A DNA stretch of 64,000 bases, from contig NZ_LN651330.1 in the NCBI RefSeq assembly GCF_000826525.2, forward strand, positions 310,001 to 374,000, given 5' to 3'. The notes beneath the pieces were generated by a model that worked only from the letters and a program-made list of their open reading frames with translations, was not told where the DNA came from and made no database searches. Made by a program: the position numbers and the translations under genes. Shown piece by piece: positions 27,270 to 35,904 of this stretch (position 1 is its first letter; every line of letters starts with the position of its first letter). The stretch is from Mobilicoccus massiliensis. GTDB lineage: Bacteria > Actinomycetota > Actinomycetes > Actinomycetales > Dermatophilaceae.

Positions 27270-27905
27270 TCAGGACGCCATGTGCTCCAGTTCCGCCTCG
27301 ATGTTCCGCCGGGCGCGCGGCTCCCACTCGGCGTGGGCGAGCGGGGTGCGATAGAGCCGTTCACGGCCGGCGAGATCGGTGAGGACGGTTCTTCGGCCGA
27401 CAGCGAAGTCCCCGTCGCCCACGTGGGCGTACTCCCGCCGGACCTGACGCACGTACTCCGCGTACCGAATCGGGGGAGCGGCGAGGATCCACAGATCTGC
27501 GTCCATGAGCGCCATGCCCGCGAGATCGGCCTCGTCGACGCGGTGAGCGGCGGTGGCTCGCACGAGATCTGCGACGCGGTCGACGAGCGCGGCCGGTTCT
27601 CCGAGGGCGCCGAGAGTGGATCGCGCGAGGTCGGCGCTGCGGTCCTCGTTGTCGGGGCGACGGGGGTCGTACACCGCGTCGTGGAACCACAACGCCAGGC
27701 GGGCGGTGCGCGATTCGTCGGTGCCGAGCCCGAGTTCGAGCCGGAATTCGGCGAGGAGCGCGTCGAGGGCCACCAGCATCTCTCGCAGGTGTTCACGGGT
27801 GTGGTAGGCGCGCCACGGTTCGTCGTAGCGGACGAGCAGCCCCTCGGCGGCGCCGCCCAGGTCCGCGGCCGCGCGTGCCTCGAGCGTCTCGCCGTCGGAG
27901 GTCAT
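27270..27905 (-). CDS. HD-superfamily metal-dependent phosphohydrolase
   Basis: 211-aa predicted HD-domain hydrolase. Metal ligands are visible in YHTREHLREM (first His), LWFHDAVYDPR (HD pair, about residue 73) and a later Asp in MALMDADLWILAAPP. The family is annotated as predicted metal-dependent HD phosphohydrolases; substrate unknown. Its ATG overlaps the stop of the upstream DUF3349 gene (27902-27905), so it is co-translated with it. The remaining residues are mostly helical. Confidence 0.87.
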   Translation of the reverse strand: MTSDGETLEARAAADLGGAAEGLLVRYDEPWRAYHTREHLREMLVALDALLAEFRLELGLGTDESRTARLALWFHDAVYDPRRPDNEDRSADLARSTLGALGEPAALVDRVADLVRATAAHRVDEADLAGMALMDADLWILAAPPIRYAEYVRQVRREYAHVGDGDFAVGRRTVLTDLAGRERLYRTPLAHAEWEPRARRNIEAELEHMAS

Positions 27906-28207
27906 CCTTCGCCCGAGATGTCCTCGTCGACGACGGTCCAGCCGGCAGCGCGGAGTTTCTCGGTGACGCGGACGAGCTCTGCCTCCGACGGCAGCTCGTC
28001 GGTGAGCTTGAGGTAGCCGACCGCGATGTCGATCCGGTCGGGCGGGATCAGGCCCTTCTCGACGAGCTCGTCGGCGAGTTGCCGGGCCTCCTCGTCGGAG
28101 AGTCGGCGACGCAGTAGGGCGAAGAGCGGGATGTAGTCCTGGTCGGGGATCCCCTGGGGGTATCCGGCTCGCAACCAGGCGATGACGCGTTGGAGGTGGC
28201 TGAGCAT
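27902..28207 (-). CDS. DUF3349 protein, copy 2
   Basis: 101-aa small helical protein beginning MLSHLQRVIAWLRAGYPQGIPDQDYIPLFALLRRRLSDEEARQLADEL, the DUF3349 signature. It is paralogous to the gene at 28318-28689 (shared WLRAGYPQG, DY, LF, L and a final AAGW motif). Function is unknown. The ATG at 28207 was preferred to a 22-codon upstream extension, which runs through the terminator hairpin at 28244-28281. It overlaps the HD hydrolase start. Confidence 0.88.
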   Translation of the reverse strand: MLSHLQRVIAWLRAGYPQGIPDQDYIPLFALLRRRLSDEEARQLADELVEKGLIPPDRIDIAVGYLKLTDELPSEAELVRVTEKLRAAGWTVVDEDISGEG

Positions 28208-28243
28208 GATTCTCCTCGTCGGGGAGCCGCGCCGTTGCGACGC

Positions 28244-28281
28244 GCCGCCGAATGCCCGGAGGAATCGGGGCATTCGGCGGC
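28244..28281 (-). terminator. Terminator between the two DUF3349 genes
   Basis: Perfect 14-bp stem (GCCGCCGAATGCCC at 28244-28257, complement 28268-28281, 10-nt loop) between the stop of DUF3349 copy 1 and the start of copy 2. It probably ends the PiT operon. Confidence 0.7.
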
Positions 28282-28317
28282 TTCAGGATACGGCGGGTGT
28301 CGCGGTGACGCCTGTGC

Positions 28318-28689
28318 TCACCCGGCCTGCTGCGTCGTGTCGCCCCGGCGCGTGCCGGCGACGGCCGACGCGACTCCCGAGTCCTCGTCGGGAACGTCGG
28401 CGAAGGAGGCGAGCGGCCACCCGCCGGCGGCCAGCCGACCGGCGACGCGCCGCACGTCGCCGGTCGAGGCGTTCTGGTGCACGGTCTCGCGGATGAGGTC
28501 CGCGATGTCGTCGTGGGTGATCTCGTCGAGGTCGCTCGCCGCGAGCCGGTCGGCGATGACGCGCACCTCGGTGTCGGTCAGAGCACGGTGCAGCACACCG
28601 AAGAGGGCGACGTAGTCGCCGTGCGGCACGCCCTGCGGGTAGCCGGCGCGCAGCCAACCGATGACGCGTTCGATGATGTTCTCGGTCAT
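28318..28689 (-). CDS. DUF3349 protein, copy 1
   Basis: 123 aa. Residues 1-90 are DUF3349: MTENIIERVIGWLRAGYPQGVPHGDYVALFGVLHRALTDTEVRVIADRL, ending VRRVAGRLAAGGWPLA; the last 30 residues are variable. It follows the small membrane-protein gene by 8 bases and belongs to the PiT operon. From memory, the M. tuberculosis order pitA-Rv0544c-Rv0543c is the same, Rv0543c being DUF3349. A link to phosphate uptake is inferred from this conserved order only. Confidence 0.9.
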   Translation of the reverse strand: MTENIIERVIGWLRAGYPQGVPHGDYVALFGVLHRALTDTEVRVIADRLAASDLDEITHDDIADLIRETVHQNASTGDVRRVAGRLAAGGWPLASFADVPDEDSGVASAVAGTRRGDTTQQAG

Positions 28690-28697
28690 GAGCTACC

Positions 28698-28991
28698 TCA
28701 CTTCTCGACGAACGTCGGGATGATGTGCTCGAACGTGACCGTGTACCCGAAGCCCGCCGAGACGATGATCGCGATGCCGAGCGCGATCGCGGAGAGCACC
28801 ACGGCCATGCAGAGGATTCCGAGCGCCCTTGCGGCCGGGTTGGGTTTGGCGGTCGTGTCGACCTCCGCACTGCCACCCGCACCCAGGGCGAGGAACTTGA
28901 TGCCGAAGGCGAAGATCGCGGGCAGTCCCGCGCCGACGAGCAGGCCGATGACGAGGACCTGCCAGATCGCGTCGAAGAAGAGCTTTGCCAT
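28698..28991 (-). CDS. Small two-helix membrane protein of the PiT operon
   Basis: 97-aa protein with two hydrophobic helices (about residues 8-36, WQVLVIGLLVGAGLPAIFAFGIKFLAL, and 55-80, LGILCMAVVLSAIALGIAIIVSAGF). It begins MAKLFFDAIW with GAGGAAGGGG upstream. It lies 14 bases after the PiT transporter gene. It matches in position and size the mycobacterial transmembrane gene between pitA and a DUF3349 gene. It may be an accessory subunit; no motif shows a function. Confidence 0.85.
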   Translation of the reverse strand: MAKLFFDAIWQVLVIGLLVGAGLPAIFAFGIKFLALGAGGSAEVDTTAKPNPAARALGILCMAVVLSAIALGIAIIVSAGFGYTVTFEHIIPTFVEK

Positions 28992-29005
28992 GTCGTGCCC
29001 CTTCC

Positions 29006-30271
29006 TCAGCGGGTGGTCGTGGTCGAGGCGGTCGAGTCGGCGACGGTCGCGCCGGTGGAACCGGTGGAACCGGTCGGCATGCCGTCCCAGTCCTCGTTGA
29101 CGTTGTCGGCGTGGATGGGCTTGCGCCGCGAGTGCATGATCATGTAGCCCGACAGCGCCAGCAGCAGCCCGAAGATGACGAGGGTGCCGGGCAGTTCGCC
29201 GAGCGCGTGGCCGAGGAGGAACATCAGTCCTCCGACGATCGCCGCGGCCGGCAGCGTGATGCACCAGGCGAGCGCCATGCGTCCCGCGACACCCCAGCGC
29301 ACCTCGGCACCCCGGCGCCCGACCCCGGTGCCGAGGATGGAACCGGTGGCGACATGGGTCGTCGACAGCGGGAACCCGAGGTGGCTCGAGGTGAGGATGA
29401 CTGCCGCCGAGGAGGATTCGGCCGCCATGCCCTGCGGCGAGGAGATCTCGACCAGGCCCTTGCCCAGGGTGCGGATGATGCGCCAACCGCCGCTGTAGGT
29501 GCCGAGCGCGATAGCGAGCGCGCAGGCGATCTTCACCCAGATCGGGATGGCGTGAGTGTCGTGCCACATGTTCGCGGCGAGCAGCGCGAGCGTGATGACG
29601 CCCATCGTCTTCTGGGCGTCGTTCGTGCCGTGGGCGAGCGAGACGAGCGAGGCAGAACCGATCTGGCCCCAGCGGAAGCCCGCCTCCTTGTAGCGGTCGG
29701 CCACCTTCTCGGTGATGCGGTAGACGATCCAGGTGCCCGCCGCGGCGATCACGCCGGCGATGACCGGGGACACGAGGGCGGGAAGGATCACCTTGCCCAC
29801 GACGCCGTCGAGCTTGCTGCCGTCGCCCATCCAGTTGACGCCGCCGAAACCCTGGGCGGCGATGGCCGAGCCGATGAGCCCGCCGAAGAGGGCGTGCGAC
29901 GAGCTCGACGGGAGTCCGAGCAGCCACGTGAGGAGGTTCCACACGATGCCGCCGATGAGCCCGGCGAAGACGATGAGCAACAGCAGGTGCCCGTCGTTGG
30001 AAAGGAACTCGGGTCTGGGTGCCCCGCTCTTGTCCTGGATCTTGATGACGGCGTTCGTGACGGTGAGCGCGACCTCCACGGAGAGGAACGCGCCGATGAG
30101 GTTGAGGATTGCGGAGAGCAGAACCGCGGTCTTGGGCTTGAGCGCGCCCGTGGCGATGGAGGTCGCCATCGCGTTCGCGGTGTCATGGAAACCGTTGGTG
30201 AAGTCGAAGGCGAGGGCTGTGCCGACGACCAGACACAGAAGCAGGATTTGAACGTCCACGGAGAACATCAT
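29006..30271 (-). CDS. pitA: Inorganic phosphate transporter, PiT family
   Basis: 421-aa membrane transporter coupling metal-phosphate uptake to protons or sodium. Both PiT repeats are present: the first with AFDFTNGFHDTANAMATSIATGAL (GFHDTAN) and the second with SLAHGTNDAQKTMGV, each followed by a SSSSHAL- or PLSTTHV-type segment. About ten hydrophobic helices are seen. The C-terminal 35 residues are hydrophilic with a Gly-Ser-Thr repeat (TGSTGSTG). There is no DUF47/PhoU-like partner next to it; instead a small membrane protein and DUF3349 follow. PHO-box-like repeats lie upstream. Confidence 0.95.
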   Translation of the reverse strand: MMFSVDVQILLLCLVVGTALAFDFTNGFHDTANAMATSIATGALKPKTAVLLSAILNLIGAFLSVEVALTVTNAVIKIQDKSGAPRPEFLSNDGHLLLLIVFAGLIGGIVWNLLTWLLGLPSSSSHALFGGLIGSAIAAQGFGGVNWMGDGSKLDGVVGKVILPALVSPVIAGVIAAAGTWIVYRITEKVADRYKEAGFRWGQIGSASLVSLAHGTNDAQKTMGVITLALLAANMWHDTHAIPIWVKIACALAIALGTYSGGWRIIRTLGKGLVEISSPQGMAAESSSAAVILTSSHLGFPLSTTHVATGSILGTGVGRRGAEVRWGVAGRMALAWCITLPAAAIVGGLMFLLGHALGELPGTLVIFGLLLALSGYMIMHSRRKPIHADNVNEDWDGMPTGSTGSTGATVADSTASTTTTR

Positions 30272-30320
30272 GGTCCCCGTAGGACGCTCGTCCCGACCCA
30301 GTGGTGGGCCATCACCCGGA

Positions 30321-30384
30321 GTTCACCTGCCACCTGCGCCGATGGTAGCCCGTTCATCTACGGGAGGTGCAAACTTCATCTCCT
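30321..30384. promoter_or_regulatory. PHO-box-like direct repeats upstream of pitA
   Basis: GTTCACCTGCC (30321-30331), GTTCATCTACG (30352-30362) and CTTCATCTCCT (30374-30384) resemble the 11-nt GTTCAYYYRCG repeats bound by PhoP in streptomycetes. The last two are exactly 22 bp apart. They lie 50-113 bases before the pitA start. True PHO boxes have adjacent repeats, so this is only a candidate. Confidence 0.3.
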
Positions 30385-30470
30385 GCTTGCTGTCTCGTAC
30401 GGTGCGCGCCACCGCGCAACCGGCCCCGGTCGCCGTGTTCGCGACCGAGGCCGGACATCGACGCGAGGCG

Positions 30471-33236
30471 TCAGTTGCGTCGGGCGAGGGTGACCTTGAC
30501 GTCCTGTCGGGACCCGTCGCGCACGATCGTCAGCGTGGTGGCCTCGCCGACCGCGCGGGCTCGCACCTGTGCGGTGAGGGAGAGCGCGGAGTCGACCGGC
30601 TCACCGTCGATGGCGATGACCGCGTCGCCCGGCTTGAGGCCGGCCTCGGCGGCCGGGGTGCCGGCGTCGACGGAGGCGATGCCCGCCGCGCGGCGCTTGG
30701 TCGAGCCCTCGGTGGCGATGGCGTCGCGCAGCCGCACGCCGAGGAAGGAGTGGGCGACCTTGCCGGTGGAGATGAGCTGGTCGGCGACCGCCCGCGCCTC
30801 GGTCGCCGGGATGGCGAAGCCGATGCCGATGTTGCCGGACTGCTGGCCGGGTCCGTTGCCCATCGATGCGATCGCGGAGTTGATGCCCACGAGCTTGCCG
30901 GAGGCATCGACGAGCGCACCACCGGAGTTGCCGGGGTTGATGGCCGCACTCGTCTGGATGGCGTTGGTCACCACGTCGTCGGAGGGGCTGACCTGGCCGC
31001 CCCCGAAGGGGCTGTTCTGGTCGCCCCGGGACTCCTGGGTGGTCACGACCGGGCGGTTGAGCGCGCTGACGATGCCGGTGGTCACCGTGCCCGAGAGGCC
31101 GAGCGGGTTGCCGATGGCCATGACGGGCTGGCCGACCTTGAGCTGGCGGTCGTCACCGGGGGTGATGGGCCGCAGGTCGTCCGGGGCGCCCTGGAGCGCG
31201 AGCACGGCGAGGTCGGTGGTGGGGTCGCTGCCGACGATCTTGGCCTGGAACACCCGGTCGTCGGCGAGGGTGACCATGATCGACGCGTTCTGGCCGCCCG
31301 CCGAGACGACGTGGGCGTTGGTGAGGATATGGCCCTTGGCGTCGTAGACGACCCCGGAGCCCTCGCCGCCGGAGTTGCCGGACTCGACGGTGATCGAGAC
31401 GACGCTCGGGGAGACGGCGGCAGCGGTGGCCGACCAGTCGGGGGCGGAGGCGTTGGCCTGGACGACCGGTGCCTGGGGTGCCTGGTTGCCCGGCGGGAGT
31501 CCGCTGTTGCGCGAGAAGGAGGCCGAGGTCCGGTTGTCGTTCTGCAGGGCGGTCATGGCGATCGCGCCGAGGGCGACGAGGAGCAGGGCGACCGCGGCGA
31601 GGACGACCCAGGCTCCGGGTCCTCGTCGGCGGGGCCGCGCCTCCCGCGGCGGGGCCCACGGGCCGTCGCCGGGGCGGGAAGGCGCTCCCGGGCCGTCGTC
31701 GTGCCAGGTGGGCTCGGGCGTGGGCCCGTGGGGCGAGCCGGGCGGGGTGGTGCTCATGGCGGCGGGGAGGTCGACGAGGAACGTCGCGCCTCCTCCGGGG
31801 GTCGCGGCGACGCCCGTGCGGCCGCCGTGGGCCTGCACGATCGCCGCGACGATGGCGAGACCGAGCCCGTGGCCGCCGGAGGGGCGACGACCGCGGGCGG
31901 GGTCGGTGCGGTAGAAGCGTTCGAAGAGGTGGGGCATGGCCTCGGGGGAGACGCCGGGGCCGTCGTCGGCGATCTCGACACGGCAGCGACCGTCCTCGGC
32001 GCCGACACCGACCGTGATGTTCGTGCCCGGTGGCGTGTGCTGGAGGGCGTTGCCGACGAGGTTGGTGACGACCTGCCGCAGGCGGGCGTCGTCGCCGTCG
32101 ACGACGGCGGGGCCGAGGGGCCTGCCGCTCAGGCCGGTGAGACGCAGGCTGTGCGAGACCCCGCGGGCACGGGCGTCCTGCACCACGTCGCTCGCGACGA
32201 CGGTGAGGTCGACGGGTTCGATCTGCATCGGACGCCGGTTGTCGAGCCGAGCGAGGGTGAGCAGATCCTCGACGAGCCCGCTCATGCGGGTCGCCTCTCC
32301 CTCGATGCGCTGCATCGAACTCGCCACGGCCTCCGGAGAGTTCGTCGCCCCCTGCCGGTAGAGCTCGGCGTACCCGCGGATCGTCGCGAGCGGCGTGCGC
32401 AGCTCGTGGCTGGCGTCGGTGACGAACCGGCGCATGCGGGTCTCGGAGGCCTCGCGAGCCGCGAACGACGTCTCGATCTGGCCGAGCATGACGTTGATCG
32501 AGCGCGACAGGCTGCCGACCTCGTCGTGGGCCGCATGCTCGGGCACGCGCGAGGTGAGGTCGCCGGCGGCGATCGCGGCCGCCGTGTCCTCGATGTTGCG
32601 CAGGGGGCGGAACGCGCGCCGGAACCCGAGCCAGCCGATGATGACGCACGCGGCGACGACGACGAGGCCGATCACGGTGCTCACGACGAGCATCCGCGAG
32701 AGGGTCTGCCGGACCCCTTGGAGGGAGGCGGCGACGGCGTAGGTGCCGGTGCCGTTGGCCAGGGGGCCGGCGATGACCCGCCAGTCGCCGGTGCCGTCGA
32801 CCGAGCCGACGGTGAAGATGCTGCCGTCGCGGATGCGCGGATCGTCACGCGCCAGCGGTGGCACGGCCGGGCGGTCACCGTCGGCGGGCCAGAACGTGGC
32901 CTCCGGGGATCCGTCGGCCCGCATGACGACCATGGCGTACGACCGCGGGATGTCGATCCGCGACTGGTAGCGGTACTGCTCGAGCACCTTGGTGGCCACG
33001 GGCACGGCGGCGATCCGCAACTCGGCGTCGGTGCGGTCGAGCAGGTAGCTGCGCATGAGCATCGCGGTCACGGTGCTGGACAACAGCAGTGCGAGCACGA
33101 GCAGGACGACGAGCACGGCGATGAGACGCCACGTGAGCGACCACCGTCGAAAGACGTCGGTGACGCGCCGGTGCGCGGTGTCCGCGACGGCCCCGGTCGC
33201 GCTGACGGCTCGCTGCCCGAGGGCGGTCGGGCTCAT
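30471..33236 (-). CDS. Sensor histidine kinase fused in frame to an HtrA-type serine protease
   Basis: Single ORF of 921 codons. Residues 1-493 are an MprB-type kinase: TM helices at ~37-59 and ~183-203 around an extracytoplasmic sensor, a HAMP region (~204-256), phospho-acceptor His277 (DASHELRTP), Asn396 in the N box, and a G box HGLGLA. Residues 494-921 form a complete PepD/HtrA protease: Pro-rich cytoplasmic segment, TM ~541-563, trypsin domain with His642, Asp675 and Ser771 (GNSGGA), and a PDZ domain (~828-921). Normally these are two adjacent genes. No stop separates them here, and the internal ATG at 31757 has no ribosome-binding site. Its start overlaps the response-regulator stop (ATGA). 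A one-base error in the CCCCGCCGCC run at the junction would recreate an ATGA overlap. Confidence 0.85.
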   Translation of the reverse strand: MSPTALGQRAVSATGAVADTAHRRVTDVFRRWSLTWRLIAVLVVLLVLALLLSSTVTAMLMRSYLLDRTDAELRIAAVPVATKVLEQYRYQSRIDIPRSYAMVVMRADGSPEATFWPADGDRPAVPPLARDDPRIRDGSIFTVGSVDGTGDWRVIAGPLANGTGTYAVAASLQGVRQTLSRMLVVSTVIGLVVVAACVIIGWLGFRRAFRPLRNIEDTAAAIAAGDLTSRVPEHAAHDEVGSLSRSINVMLGQIETSFAAREASETRMRRFVTDASHELRTPLATIRGYAELYRQGATNSPEAVASSMQRIEGEATRMSGLVEDLLTLARLDNRRPMQIEPVDLTVVASDVVQDARARGVSHSLRLTGLSGRPLGPAVVDGDDARLRQVVTNLVGNALQHTPPGTNITVGVGAEDGRCRVEIADDGPGVSPEAMPHLFERFYRTDPARGRRPSGGHGLGLAIVAAIVQAHGGRTGVAATPGGGATFLVDLPAAMSTTPPGSPHGPTPEPTWHDDGPGAPSRPGDGPWAPPREARPRRRGPGAWVVLAAVALLLVALGAIAMTALQNDNRTSASFSRNSGLPPGNQAPQAPVVQANASAPDWSATAAAVSPSVVSITVESGNSGGEGSGVVYDAKGHILTNAHVVSAGGQNASIMVTLADDRVFQAKIVGSDPTTDLAVLALQGAPDDLRPITPGDDRQLKVGQPVMAIGNPLGLSGTVTTGIVSALNRPVVTTQESRGDQNSPFGGGQVSPSDDVVTNAIQTSAAINPGNSGGALVDASGKLVGINSAIASMGNGPGQQSGNIGIGFAIPATEARAVADQLISTGKVAHSFLGVRLRDAIATEGSTKRRAAGIASVDAGTPAAEAGLKPGDAVIAIDGEPVDSALSLTAQVRARAVGEATTLTIVRDGSRQDVKVTLARRN

Positions 33237-33946
33237 GTGGTCTCGGGCGGTAGCCGCAGGACGTAACCCACGCCGCGGCGGGTGTGGATGAGCGCCGGGG
33301 CGTCGGGCTGGTCGATCTTGCGACGGAGGTAGGAGATGTAGGACTCGACGATGCCGGCCTCGCCGCGAAAGTCGTAGTCCCACACGTGGTCGAGGATCTG
33401 CGCCTTGCTCAGGACCCGATTGGGGTTGAGCAGTAGGTAGCGCAGGAGCTTGAACTCGGTGGGGGAGACGTCGATGACCCGGGTGCCGCGCCGCACCTCG
33501 TGGGAGTCCTCGTTGAGCTCGAGATCGTGGAAGCGCAGGATCGCGTCCTGGGTCTCGTCGCCACGCGTGCGCCGCAGCACGGCCCGGATGCGGGCGATGA
33601 CCTCCTCGAGGCTGAACGGCTTGGTGACGTAGTCGTCGCCGCCGACGGTGAGCCCGGTGACCTTGTCGTCGACGGAGTCGCGCGCCGTGACGAAGACGAC
33701 CGGCATGTGGCGGCCGTTCTCGCGCAGACGGCGCGTGACGGCGAACCCGTCCATGTCGGGGAGCATGACGTCGAGCACGATGAGATCGGGCTGCTCGGCA
33801 CCGGCGACGCTGATGGCCGTCGCGCCGTCGGCAGCGGTGAAGACCTCGAACCCGGCGAAGCGGAGCGAGGTGGCCAGCAGCTCACGGATGTTGGGCTCGT
33901 CCTCGACGACGAGGAGCCGGGCTTCGGGGGTCGATGCGGTGCTCAC
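33233..33946 (-). CDS. OmpR-family response regulator, MprA-like
   Basis: 237-aa two-component regulator. The receiver domain has the acidic pair VVEDEP near residue 12 and the phospho-acceptor Asp in LIVLDVMLPDMDGF. The conserved Thr is in VFVTARDS and the Lys in DDYVTKPFS. The C-terminal winged-helix DNA-binding domain runs from ~135 (ILRFHDLELNEDSHEV) to 235 (YISYLRRKID...TRRGVGYVLR). GTG at 33946 gives a normal length. Upstream in-frame codons run into a terminator hairpin and are not used. It is coupled to the kinase-protease gene. The gene order equals mycobacterial mprA-mprB-pepD, which responds to envelope stress; that role is inferred. Confidence 0.93.
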   Translation of the reverse strand: MSTASTPEARLLVVEDEPNIRELLATSLRFAGFEVFTAADGATAISVAGAEQPDLIVLDVMLPDMDGFAVTRRLRENGRHMPVVFVTARDSVDDKVTGLTVGGDDYVTKPFSLEEVIARIRAVLRRTRGDETQDAILRFHDLELNEDSHEVRRGTRVIDVSPTEFKLLRYLLLNPNRVLSKAQILDHVWDYDFRGEAGIVESYISYLRRKIDQPDAPALIHTRRGVGYVLRLPPETT

Positions 33947-33986
33947 GTCCACCAGAATGGACGCGATGTCTGAATGTTTGCTGTAC

Positions 33987-34028
33987 GTGCGTGCCGCCAC
34001 CGCGACGGGTCGCGGCGGCGGCACGCAC
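33987..34028 (-). terminator. Hairpin terminator of the alpha/beta hydrolase gene
   Basis: 19-bp stem with one mismatch (arms 33987-34005, beginning GTGCGTGCCGCC, and 34010-34028; 4-nt loop), 20 bases past the hydrolase stop and before the response regulator. Confidence 0.75.
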
Positions 34029-34048
34029 CAGAGGTCGAGCTCGCCGGG

Positions 34049-35713
34049 TCAGCGCTTCCAGGTGACGGGGTGGACCTTGCCGTCACCGGGCAGGGGAGTG
34101 CCGGCGCAGGTCGTGTCCTTGGCCGGCATGGCCCCGGCGGTGAGGTAACGCGTGACCACCGTGTCGACGCACCGGTTGGACGTGAGGTAACCACCGTGGG
34201 TGCCCTGGCCGGCGACCGTGAGCAGCCGCGTGCGCGCGTTGGCGGCGTGGGCGCGGCGCGCGCCCTCGACGGGTGTGGCCGGGTCGAACTGCGTCTGCAC
34301 CATGAGCTTCATCGGGCCGACGCGGCCGTCGATGCGCGGCGCGGGCTGCGCCTTGTACGGCCAGTAGGCGCAGGAGCCCATGATCATCTGGAGAGCACCG
34401 GCCGTGAGCGGGTAGGCCTTGATGTTCTTCGCGAACTCCCGCTCGTAGGAGGCCGGGGTGCGGGTGTACGGCGTGTCGTTGCAGATGATCGCGGTGCGCA
34501 CCGTGAGCTCCGAGGGGTCGAAGTCGGCGAGGGACTCCATGAGGTCCTCGGGCAGCACGGGGTCGGTCTTGCCGGCCTTGCGAAGCCGCGCGTCGGTGCC
34601 CGCGACGAACTGCGCGGCGATGGGGAACAACGAGTCGTCGTACATGGTGAGGGTGAGGATCGAGTCGACCGCATCGGGCGTCAGGCCGGTGACCTTGCCC
34701 CTGCCGGCCGCGGCCCGCACCCGCTCGTAGGCGGCCTTGGTCGCGGCCGTCGTCGAGCCCGCCTTGAACGTGGCGTGGCGGCGGGCCATCCACGGCAGGA
34801 ACTGGCCCTCGAAGCGGCGCTGGAAGCCCATCGGGTAGGCGGCGAAGCTCGTGCGCCAATCCCTGGTGAACTCGGTGTTCGCGTCCAGGACGACCCGGCC
34901 GAGGCTCTTGGGGTGGAGCTGCGCGTACCAGGCACCCATCCACGTGCCGCCGGAGACGCCGAACCAGTCGACGGTGGTCTTGGGGCCCGCCGTGAGCTGA
35001 CGGACGAGGTCGTGGTCGGCGACGGTGTTCCTCGTCGTGATGTGCTGCAGGAGGCTGCCGTGCCGCTTGACGCACGCCTGGACGAACTTCTTCTGCCCGG
35101 CCTGGGCCGCCCGGCGCACGGCCGCGGTCGTGTCCCGGGAGTCGGCCACGCCGAGCGTGTCGGCGTCGCAGGCGAGCGGGGTGCTGCCGCCCGTCCCGCG
35201 CGGGTCGACACCGATAATCGTGTGGGTCTTGTGCAGGGTCGGTTTGGTGAGGGCGACGGCGAGCGTCATGGTGCCGGCGGCGCCACCGGGGCCGCCGGGG
35301 TTGACGAAGAGGGTGCGGGCCTTGCGGCCGGTGGCCTTGACGCGGCTGACGTGGAGGTTGATCGAGCCCTTGGAGAGGTCGGACCACGACAGCGGCGTCC
35401 TGAGGTTCGCGCACTCCACGGTGGCTCGGCCCGCGACCCGGGAGGCGAGGGCCTTGGTGGCCTTGGTGCAGTTCTTCGTGCTCCACCGCAGCTTCTGGGC
35501 GCGGTACTGCGTCATGGTCATCGACCGGGTGCGCTGGGCCGGGCCGCGGTCGTTCGTGGCCTGCAGGCCGCGCAGGTAGAGGTTGGTGTCCGTGGGCATG
35601 CCCGGTGCCGGACGCGGGTCGACGGGCGGCGCGCCGGCCGCCTCGGCCGCGGGAGCGATGGCGAGCGGCGCGACGAGCGCGACGCCCAGGGCGAGTCCGG
35701 CCTTGCGGAACAT
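34049..35713 (-). CDS. Secreted alpha/beta hydrolase with TAP-like C-terminus (tripeptidyl aminopeptidase type)
   Basis: 554 aa. Residues 1-26 are a Sec signal peptide (FRKAGLALGVALVAPLAIAPAAEAAG). The alpha/beta hydrolase core follows: oxyanion strand TLFVNPGGPGGAAG, GVDPRGTGGSTPL, and nucleophile Ser in FGVSGGTWMG. The TAP-like C-terminal domain carries Asp in VQTQFDPATPVEGA and His in GQGTHGG. Streptomyces tripeptidyl aminopeptidases and SlpD/E have this architecture; they release peptides from protein N-termini outside the cell. The ATG at 35713 follows GGGGGA; a longer frame to 35842 is unlikely because the signal peptide would be internal. It diverges from the peptide-type ABC importer, which fits joint use of peptides. 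Confidence 0.9.
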   Translation of the reverse strand: MFRKAGLALGVALVAPLAIAPAAEAAGAPPVDPRPAPGMPTDTNLYLRGLQATNDRGPAQRTRSMTMTQYRAQKLRWSTKNCTKATKALASRVAGRATVECANLRTPLSWSDLSKGSINLHVSRVKATGRKARTLFVNPGGPGGAAGTMTLAVALTKPTLHKTHTIIGVDPRGTGGSTPLACDADTLGVADSRDTTAAVRRAAQAGQKKFVQACVKRHGSLLQHITTRNTVADHDLVRQLTAGPKTTVDWFGVSGGTWMGAWYAQLHPKSLGRVVLDANTEFTRDWRTSFAAYPMGFQRRFEGQFLPWMARRHATFKAGSTTAATKAAYERVRAAAGRGKVTGLTPDAVDSILTLTMYDDSLFPIAAQFVAGTDARLRKAGKTDPVLPEDLMESLADFDPSELTVRTAIICNDTPYTRTPASYEREFAKNIKAYPLTAGALQMIMGSCAYWPYKAQPAPRIDGRVGPMKLMVQTQFDPATPVEGARRAHAANARTRLLTVAGQGTHGGYLTSNRCVDTVVTRYLTAGAMPAKDTTCAGTPLPGDGKVHPVTWKR

Positions 35714-35904
35714 GGGGATCCCCCGATCTCGGGCGACGCCGGGAGCGCCGCGGGTGTTGGTCGCCAGACGGTAACCCGTCGTCGCCGCTCCGGTGGGCCG
35801 GTTGCGGGTGAACGTCCGGCGACGACATCCACTGGGTGACAAACGACCATGACGCTGGTCACTGGACTAGAGTCCGACTCACCGACGAACAAAGGGGTCA
35901 CTTT

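Noticed and set aside
29006..33266. Long plus-strand frames antisense to pitA and the kinase-protease gene
   Set aside because: Low-complexity Gly/Val/Asp/Arg translations typical of antisense frames in GC-rich genes.
33947..34024. N-terminal extension of the response regulator to the ATG at 34024
   Set aside because: The extension is encoded inside the strong hairpin at 33987-34028 that ends the previous gene, and has no receiver-domain homology.
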